11,709 nucleotides of DNA, taken from NCBI GenBank assembly GCA_964418645.1, contig CAYQME010000068.1:1-11709 (forward strand), written 5' to 3'. Each line of letters starts with the position of its first letter. Position 1 is the stretch's first letter. Source of the DNA: JAADHG01 sp964418645 (GTDB taxonomy: Bacteria > Bacteroidota > Bacteroidia > Flavobacteriales > Flavobacteriaceae). The notes under the pieces are model-generated. The model had not been told where the DNA came from. It did not search any database and saw only the letters and a list, made by a program, of their open reading frames with translations. The position numbers were made by a program, and so were the translations under genes. Below are positions 7,142 to 11,709 of this stretch, piece by piece.

Positions 7142-7738
7142 TTACTTTTTCATGAAATCACGCAAGGTATCATAAAATGATTCTTGCAACTTCATGTCTT
7201 TTGGTACTTCTCTTAAAGGCTCTACTTCTTTTAAACTCTCATGACAATCAGCAGGTAGTTGTTGATACAATTGTGTGCCCTTTGTTTTCCAATCTATCAT
7301 CTCATCAGTAACTTGTTTTACAACCTTTGCAGGATTTCCAACAACTAAACTTCGTTTTGGAACTATAGTTTCAGCCTTTACAAAAGCCATTGCTCCAATA
7401 ATGCTCTCGTCTCCAATTTCGGCATCATCCATAATAACAGTATTCATCCCTACCAATACCTTTTTACCAATATTTGCACCATGAATAATGGCTCCGTGAC
7501 CAATATGAGCGCTTTCTTTTAAAATAATTGACTTCCCTGGAAACATGTGTACTATACAATTCTCCTGAACATTAACACCATCTTCCAAAATGATTTGCCC
7601 CCAATCTCCTCGAATAGCAGCTCCTGGACCAATATAACAGTACTTACCTATAATGACATTTCCTGTTACTGCTGCCAATGGATGCACAAAACTGCTCTTG
7701 TGAACAACAGGTATGTAGCCTTTGAAACTATAAATCAT
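7142..7738 (-). CDS. paaY: PaaY-type left-handed beta-helix (hexapeptide repeat) protein
   Basis: A 198-residue protein, almost the length of E. coli PaaY, in the gamma-carbonic anhydrase/hexapeptide-repeat family. PVVHKSSFVHP (10-20), RGDWG (43-47), VQENCIVHMFPG (57-68) and HIGHGAIIHG (78-87) give the metal-ligand pattern His64, His81 and His86. VGMNTVIMD follows. The C-terminal part after the helix, W-K-x-KGT-x-x-YQ-x-L and VEPLRE (172-177), is specific to PaaY-like proteins rather than general carbonic anhydrases. In E. coli PaaY is a thioesterase that hydrolyses dead-end CoA thioesters in the phenylacetate pathway, which suits the paaZ gene upstream. It sits just after the intergenic palindrome at 7752-7818. 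Residual doubt is between PaaY and a carbonic-anhydrase-like relative. Confidence 0.85.
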   Translation of the reverse strand: MIYSFKGYIPVVHKSSFVHPLAAVTGNVIIGKYCYIGPGAAIRGDWGQIILEDGVNVQENCIVHMFPGKSIILKESAHIGHGAIIHGANIGKKVLVGMNTVIMDDAEIGDESIIGAMAFVKAETIVPKRSLVVGNPAKVVKQVTDEMIDWKTKGTQLYQQLPADCHESLKEVEPLREVPKDMKLQESFYDTLRDFMKK

Positions 7739-7751
7739 TTTTTCTATTTAT

Positions 7752-7818
7752 GTCATTGCGAGGAAAAAAATGACGTGGCAATCTTTTGACGAGATTCCTT
7801 CACTTCGTTCGGAATGAC
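7752..7818. repeat. Intergenic palindromic element (GTCATT...AATGAC)
   Basis: The 82-base gap between the crotonase gene and paaY is almost filled by this 67-base element. The ends are inverted: GTCATT (7752-7757) with AATGAC (7813-7818), and after one mismatch CGA (7759-7761) with TCG (7809-7811). A second inner inverted pair is AATCT (7780-7784) with AGATT (7792-7796). From memory, short dispersed palindromes with these ends are frequent between genes in Bacteroidetes genomes. Transcribed on the minus strand it would fold into a hairpin inside the operon, which could affect RNA stability of the flanking genes; it lacks a U-tract and is not a clear terminator. Diverged relatives of its right half occur at 4303-4332 and 6808-6835. 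Confidence 0.75.
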
Positions 7819-7820
7819 GT

Positions 7821-8570
7821 TTACTTAAATCGTTTTAATGTTTCTTTTGTAAACTCGCTTAGCACTAATCGTCCACTAATTTCTGCACGTTCTAATAATA
7901 AAGTGTCCCAATCTTCAGTACCTTTCCAAAGTACCACTTTCATTTCTCGCATTGCTTCATGATTATATGTACATAAATTTTCAGCAAAAGCTTTTACAGC
8001 TTCATCTAACATTTCTGTAGTTTCATAAACTTGTGCAAATAAGCCTTTTTTAATTGCCCATTCTGCAGGATAGAACGTGTTCGCATCAATCGCGATTTGT
8101 GACATAGCGCTCAATCCCATCTTACGCTCTATAGCAGGACCAACAACAAAAGGTCCAATACCAACATTTAATTCACTTAATTTTATTGCTGCAAATTTAG
8201 TTGTCATACAATAATCGGTTGCAGATGCAATTCCAACTCCTCCTCCAACAGTTTTTCCTTGTATGCGACCAATAATAAATTTTGGACATTTACGCATTGC
8301 ATTAATAACATTAGCAAACCCTGAAAAGAAAACTTTTCCAGATGCTTCATCATTAATATTTATGAGTTCTTTAAAGCTCGCTCCAGCACAAAATGTTCTA
8401 TCTCCTCCACTTTGTAAAACAATGACTTTAATAGAATCATTCTCTCCAGCATTAGTTATTGTTTGTACTAATTTCGCTAACAGATTTGCAGGTAATGAAT
8501 TGTGTTCAGGATGAAAAAATTCAATATATCCTACTTGGTTTTCGATATTTAGTTTTACGTATGCATCCAT
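7821..8570 (-). CDS. Enoyl-CoA hydratase/isomerase (crotonase) family protein
   Basis: A crotonase-family protein of 249 residues from the ATG at 8570. An upstream ATG at 8594 would add eight residues but overlap the paaZ 3' end by 23 bases; I prefer 8570, which lies one base after the paaZ stop and gives the usual short N-terminus. Oxyanion-hole segments are TFCAGASFKEL and GKTVGGGVGIASATDYC. Of the two glutamates of classical enoyl-CoA hydratase, the one equivalent to rat Glu144 is replaced by Gly (the residue after GGGV, codon at 8232-8234), while the Glu164 equivalent is kept in LSELNVGIG. One remaining glutamate is also the pattern of enoyl-CoA isomerases. Next to paaZ it may act in the lower phenylacetate pathway or in beta-oxidation of its products; I cannot assign PaaF or PaaG. 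Confidence 0.85.
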   Translation of the reverse strand: MDAYVKLNIENQVGYIEFFHPEHNSLPANLLAKLVQTITNAGENDSIKVIVLQSGGDRTFCAGASFKELININDEASGKVFFSGFANVINAMRKCPKFIIGRIQGKTVGGGVGIASATDYCMTTKFAAIKLSELNVGIGPFVVGPAIERKMGLSAMSQIAIDANTFYPAEWAIKKGLFAQVYETTEMLDEAVKAFAENLCTYNHEAMREMKVVLWKGTEDWDTLLLERAEISGRLVLSEFTKETLKRFK

Positions 8571-8571
8571 A

Positions 8572-11067
8572 TTATAATAATCCAAATTGTTCAAAGTGAT
8601 GGTTTACATGTTTGGTTTGAAACAAATCCCATTCAAATTTATTTAAATGACCAAAAACAACATTTTTTGTGGTTGCTTCTGGCTTTTCTTGAAAATAAAT
8701 TGCGAATTCATCGTAAGATTCTAATAGCTTTTGTTTTGCGACTGATAAATTTTCATGTTCTAATTTCTCAATGCCCTTTTCAATAAGTTGTGGAGCATCC
8801 GCATTTTTCGGTAAAGACCTATAATTATAAAGAGAATCATGAACTTTTTCTAATATCTTTTCTGGTGTAGAAAACTCAAACTCCTGATTTTCTCCAAATG
8901 ATAATCTAAAGGTATAATCTAAATGTTCAACCATGTGTTGTGGTGACATCGTTCCCCAAATAGGTTTTGTTTCTTCTGATAATTTATTAAGATAAGTTTC
9001 GATTGTATCTCTATTAATTTCAGCAAAAGGGCTTTTCTTTTGAACCATTGTTAAAACCGTTGCTATAGCCACAATTTCATCTTCAGAATCGAAAACTTCA
9101 GCATACCATTTTACAATTCCGTTAGGCAATTGTGGTCCTTGAGAATCTCTATCAATCTTTTGTTTGCATGTTAACCGAACCGATATCGTATCATTATGAT
9201 AGATAGGACGAATAAAACGACAGTCTTCCAATCCGTAATTGGCTGAAACTGGTCCTTTATTTGGATATACAAATAAACCAGCTGCAGCTGCGAGAATAAA
9301 ATAACCATGAGCTGTACGTTTTTCGAAAATGCTACCATCTAAAGAAGTAATATCTGTATGTGCATAGAAATGATCCCATGTTAAATTAGAAAAATTTATA
9401 ATGTCACTATCTGTAATTGTACGTTTATTCGTTTTGAGAGACATACCTGGTTGAATATCTTCCCAATGGTATTTAAAAGGATGTTGTTCTGCATCTTTGT
9501 AAGCACTTCCAGGTTGGTAAATACCAGTAATTTCAGTAAGTGTAGTTGGTGAACCTTGAATGGCAGTACGTTGTAAATAATGTTTGATACCACGCATTCC
9601 TCCCATTTCTTCTCCTCCTCCTGCACGTCCTGGACCACCATGAACCAAATATGGTAATGGTGAACCATGTCCCGTACTTTCTTTTGCATTTTCACGATTC
9701 AACACTAAAATCCTTCCATGATGACTTGCTGCATTTACTACATAATCTTTTGCGATGGAATCATCATTTGTTATAATTGAAGATACTAAAGAGCCTTTGC
9801 CCATTTTTGCTAACTCAATAGCCTCATCAAAATTTTTATAAGGCATAATGGTACTTACTGGGCCAAAAGCTTCACGTTCGTGAACAGCTAAATTATCAAA
9901 TGGATAATCTTCTCTCAATAAAATAGGACTTATAAAAGCGCCTTTTTTTGAATCAGCTCCAATAACATCAAGTTTATCTAAACTACCATAAACAATTTGT
10001 GCTGTTTTAGCAATATCAGTAACACTATTCCTAACCTCTTCAACTTGATCTTTGCTAATTAAAGAGCCCATTCTTACATCTTTTAATCTTGGGTCACCAA
10101 TAATAACTTTATCTAAAGCTTTTCCTAAAGCAATTTGAACATCTTCAATTGACTTTTCAGGAACAATAATTCGTCGAATAGCAGTACATTTTTGTCCACA
10201 TTTAACAGTCATTTCTTTACGAACCTCCTTAATGAAAATATCAAATTCTGGTGTTCCAGGAATAGCGTCTTCTCCTAAAATAGATGCGTTCAGAGAATCA
10301 GCTTCCATAGTAAATGGGACTGCTTCCTGAATGATTCTTGGATGTGCTTTTAGTAGTCTTCCTATTGAAGCAGAACCCGTAAAAGTCACTACATCTTGAG
10401 ACTCTACAGTATCTAAAATATTTTTTACTGTTCCATTAATGATTTGCAAACCTCCTTCAGGTAAAATTCCAGAACTAACTATTTCTCTTGCTACAGCTTC
10501 TGCCAAATATGATGATGAAGGTGCTGGTAAAACAACAGCAGGAACTCCAGCCATCCAATTTACAGCACATTTTTCTAACATGCCCCAAACAGGAAAATTA
10601 AAAGCATTAATATGCACAGCAACACCTTTTTTAGGTACCATAATATGATGTGCCATAAAGCGTCCACCTCGAGATAAATCGATTGAGTCGCCTTCGACAT
10701 GATAGGGTTGGTTTGGAAATAATTTTCGTAAAGATGCATTGGTAAATAGATTATTGAAACCTCCTTCAATATCTATCCAACTATCAACTTTAGTTGCTCC
10801 TGTACGATAACTTAATTCATAAAATGCATCTTTACGTTTGATTAGATACAATGCTAATTTTTTTAGCATGTTCCCTCTTTCCTGAAAGGTCATTTTACGA
10901 AGTATTTCTCCTCCTTTTGTTCTTCCATAGTTTAGAATTTCAGGAATATTTAATCCTTCAATCGCTATATTAGAAATTACTTCTCCAGTAATTGCGTCTA
11001 AAACAGGAATTCCTTCATCCTTCCCTTCTGTCCATTGACCTGTAACGTAATGTTGTATTTTTTTCAT
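8572..11067 (-). CDS. paaZ: PaaZ: ring-opening MaoC hydratase / aldehyde dehydrogenase with extra C-terminal domain
   Basis: An 831-residue protein. Residues 1 to about 515 are an aldehyde dehydrogenase with VPKKGVAVHINAFNFPVWG, Glu255 and catalytic Cys294 in GQKCTAIRR, each one residue from the corresponding E. coli PaaZ positions I recall (256, 295). Residues about 530-680 are a MaoC-type hydratase with DHFYAH (Asp565 and His570) and AHGYF. In E. coli these halves hydrolyse oxepin-CoA to open the ring and oxidise the resulting semialdehyde to 3-oxo-5,6-dehydrosuberyl-CoA. E. coli PaaZ ends near 681; here about 150 more residues follow, with PQHMVEHL (709-716) and KHVNHHFEQF (819-828), resembling DinB/DUF1569-type metal-binding helical domains. 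The ATG is preceded by AGGAGAGG, an unusually good ribosome site for this group. It lies 44 bases after the SDR gene and one base before the crotonase gene. Confidence 0.93.
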   Translation of the reverse strand: MKKIQHYVTGQWTEGKDEGIPVLDAITGEVISNIAIEGLNIPEILNYGRTKGGEILRKMTFQERGNMLKKLALYLIKRKDAFYELSYRTGATKVDSWIDIEGGFNNLFTNASLRKLFPNQPYHVEGDSIDLSRGGRFMAHHIMVPKKGVAVHINAFNFPVWGMLEKCAVNWMAGVPAVVLPAPSSSYLAEAVAREIVSSGILPEGGLQIINGTVKNILDTVESQDVVTFTGSASIGRLLKAHPRIIQEAVPFTMEADSLNASILGEDAIPGTPEFDIFIKEVRKEMTVKCGQKCTAIRRIIVPEKSIEDVQIALGKALDKVIIGDPRLKDVRMGSLISKDQVEEVRNSVTDIAKTAQIVYGSLDKLDVIGADSKKGAFISPILLREDYPFDNLAVHEREAFGPVSTIMPYKNFDEAIELAKMGKGSLVSSIITNDDSIAKDYVVNAASHHGRILVLNRENAKESTGHGSPLPYLVHGGPGRAGGGEEMGGMRGIKHYLQRTAIQGSPTTLTEITGIYQPGSAYKDAEQHPFKYHWEDIQPGMSLKTNKRTITDSDIINFSNLTWDHFYAHTDITSLDGSIFEKRTAHGYFILAAAAGLFVYPNKGPVSANYGLEDCRFIRPIYHNDTISVRLTCKQKIDRDSQGPQLPNGIVKWYAEVFDSEDEIVAIATVLTMVQKKSPFAEINRDTIETYLNKLSEETKPIWGTMSPQHMVEHLDYTFRLSFGENQEFEFSTPEKILEKVHDSLYNYRSLPKNADAPQLIEKGIEKLEHENLSVAKQKLLESYDEFAIYFQEKPEATTKNVVFGHLNKFEWDLFQTKHVNHHFEQFGLL

Positions 11068-11070
11068 AAG

Positions 11071-11100
11071 CCTCTCCTAAATCCTCTCCAAAGGAGAGGA
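11071..11100 (-). promoter_or_regulatory. paaZ ribosome binding site with adjoining GGAGAGG hairpin
   Basis: On the minus strand AGGAGAGG (11078-11071) stands three bases before the paaZ ATG, with its AGGAG core six bases away. Just upstream, TCCTCTCC (11093-11100) and GGAGAGGA (11082-11089) form an 8-bp stem around a 3-base loop. The CCTCTCC arm is equally complementary to the GGAGAGG in the ribosome site, so the RNA could either leave the site open or cover it. I recall this CCTCTCC/GGAGAGG unit as a dispersed repeat in Bacteroidetes, so a mobile repeat supplying the site is the simpler reading. Confidence 0.55.
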
Positions 11101-11111
11101 ATAATTATTTA

Positions 11112-11709
11112 TTAAGCCATTATTCTTAAAATTCTTCCAGTAATTTTTCCTTCAATACACTTGATATAACCATCTACAATTTTATTCATTGGGACAGGTG
11201 TGTTTCCAGGAAAATAATCTTTATATTTTTCATAAGCATCTTCAACCAAATCGGAACATATAGCGTTAATTCTAATTCCATTTTCCATTTCTAAAGCCAC
11301 CGCTTTTACAAAACTATGAATAGCACCATTTACCATTGCCGCACTTGTAGTCATATCTACTGGGTCATCGGCTAAAATTCCTGTTGACAATGTGATCGAA
11401 CCATCTTGATTCAAATAATTCTTTCCTATTCTAACAAGATTAACTTGTCCCATGAGCTTACTTTTTATTCCAATATAGAAATCTTCCTCGGATAGGTTAT
11501 TGAACTTATCCCATTTAGCCTCTCCAGCAATAGCAACTATAGCATCAACATTTCCAATGTTTTCGAACATGGATTTAATAGAATTAGATTCTGAAAAATT
11601 AACTTGGACATCACCAGATTGTCTTCCTGCAACAATCACTTCATGTTTTAATTCTAGCCTTTCAGTGACTTTTTTACCAATGGTTCCGTTTCCTCCTATG
11701 ACTAATATT
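11112..11709 (-). CDS. Atypical short-chain dehydrogenase/reductase, 5' end beyond the window
   Basis: The frame stays open to the window edge, giving about 199 residues with the start codon missing by probably only a few codons. The visible N-terminus reads ILVIGGNGTIGKKV, a Gly-rich Rossmann nucleotide-binding motif that must belong to the protein, so the GTG at 11639 is not the start. Further SDR features are AIVAIAGEA (in place of NNAG), TLSTGIL with the active-site-region Ser, and NGIRINAICSD. The catalytic YxxxK is absent: by alignment Tyr is Ala (11340-11342) and Lys is Asn (11328-11330), in SAAMVNGAI. A group of short SDRs of about 200 residues shares this loss. It lies upstream of paaZ in the same direction. 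NAD(P) binding is likely; the reaction is unknown and normal SDR catalysis is doubtful. Confidence 0.82.
   Translation of the reverse strand, partial: ILVIGGNGTIGKKVTERLELKHEVIVAGRQSGDVQVNFSESNSIKSMFENIGNVDAIVAIAGEAKWDKFNNLSEEDFYIGIKSKLMGQVNLVRIGKNYLNQDGSITLSTGILADDPVDMTTSAAMVNGAIHSFVKAVALEMENGIRINAICSDLVEDAYEKYKDYFPGNTPVPMNKIVDGYIKCIEGKITGRILRIMA

Noticed and set aside
9396..9695. Minus-strand open frame of 99 codons within paaZ
   Set aside because: A different frame on the same strand as a clearly conserved ALDH/MaoC region; a reading-frame shadow.
10207..10230. Another GTCATT-containing stretch in paaZ as a third coding copy of the repeat
   Set aside because: It encodes the conserved segment before the catalytic cysteine, which is present in PaaZ proteins generally, and it lacks the AATCTC end.
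11112..11639. SDR gene starting at the GTG at 11639
   Set aside because: The frame continues upstream through ILVIGGNGTIG, the cofactor-binding motif every SDR needs, so the start is outside the window.
1..11709. CRISPR array, tRNA, rRNA, insertion sequence or phage genes
   Set aside because: No regularly spaced repeats, cloverleaf-like or rRNA sequence, transposase or phage motif could be seen; gene gaps are all under 90 bases.

Overview
The window looks like a chromosomal segment of a marine-type Flavobacteriaceae (Bacteroidetes). It is AT-rich with lysine- and isoleucine-rich proteins. Its E1 alpha/beta fusion and its membrane-anchored LytTR regulator are of Bacteroidetes type, and most genes lack clear Shine-Dalgarno sites. 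Apart from a gene tail at the left edge, every gene lies on the minus strand, so the reading order is from high to low coordinates.

Positions 11709 to 2692 hold a tightly packed catabolic gene string. It runs: an atypical SDR (cut by the window edge), paaZ (a ring-cleavage bifunctional protein with an extra C-terminal domain), a crotonase-family protein, paaY, the lipoyl E2 acyltransferase of a 2-oxoacid dehydrogenase, a branched-chain aminotransferase (ilvE), and a fused E1 alpha/beta 2-oxoacid dehydrogenase. The first part is the phenylacetyl-CoA (paa) pathway. The second part converts amino acids to 2-oxoacids and then to acyl-CoAs. Together they suggest amino acid catabolism, possibly phenylalanine through phenylpyruvate to phenylacetyl-CoA and ring cleavage, as well as branched-chain amino acids. 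The E3 subunit and the paaABCDE oxygenase genes are not in the window.

Positions 2663 to 126 hold a different group: a regulator with four membrane segments and a LytTR DNA-binding domain, a six-segment membrane protein of unknown function, and a secreted HExxH metalloprotease-like protein. A perfect 10-bp direct repeat with a 20-bp period lies between the regulator and the membrane protein and is a candidate LytTR operator.

The least expected structure is a family of short palindromic-repeat sequences (GTCATT...AATCTC). One full palindromic copy lies between the crotonase gene and paaY. Two diverged half-copies sit in frame inside coding sequence, one in the E1 gene and one in the E2 inter-domain linker, where they encode protein. 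A separate repeat with a GGAGAGG hairpin sits directly at the paaZ ribosome binding site.
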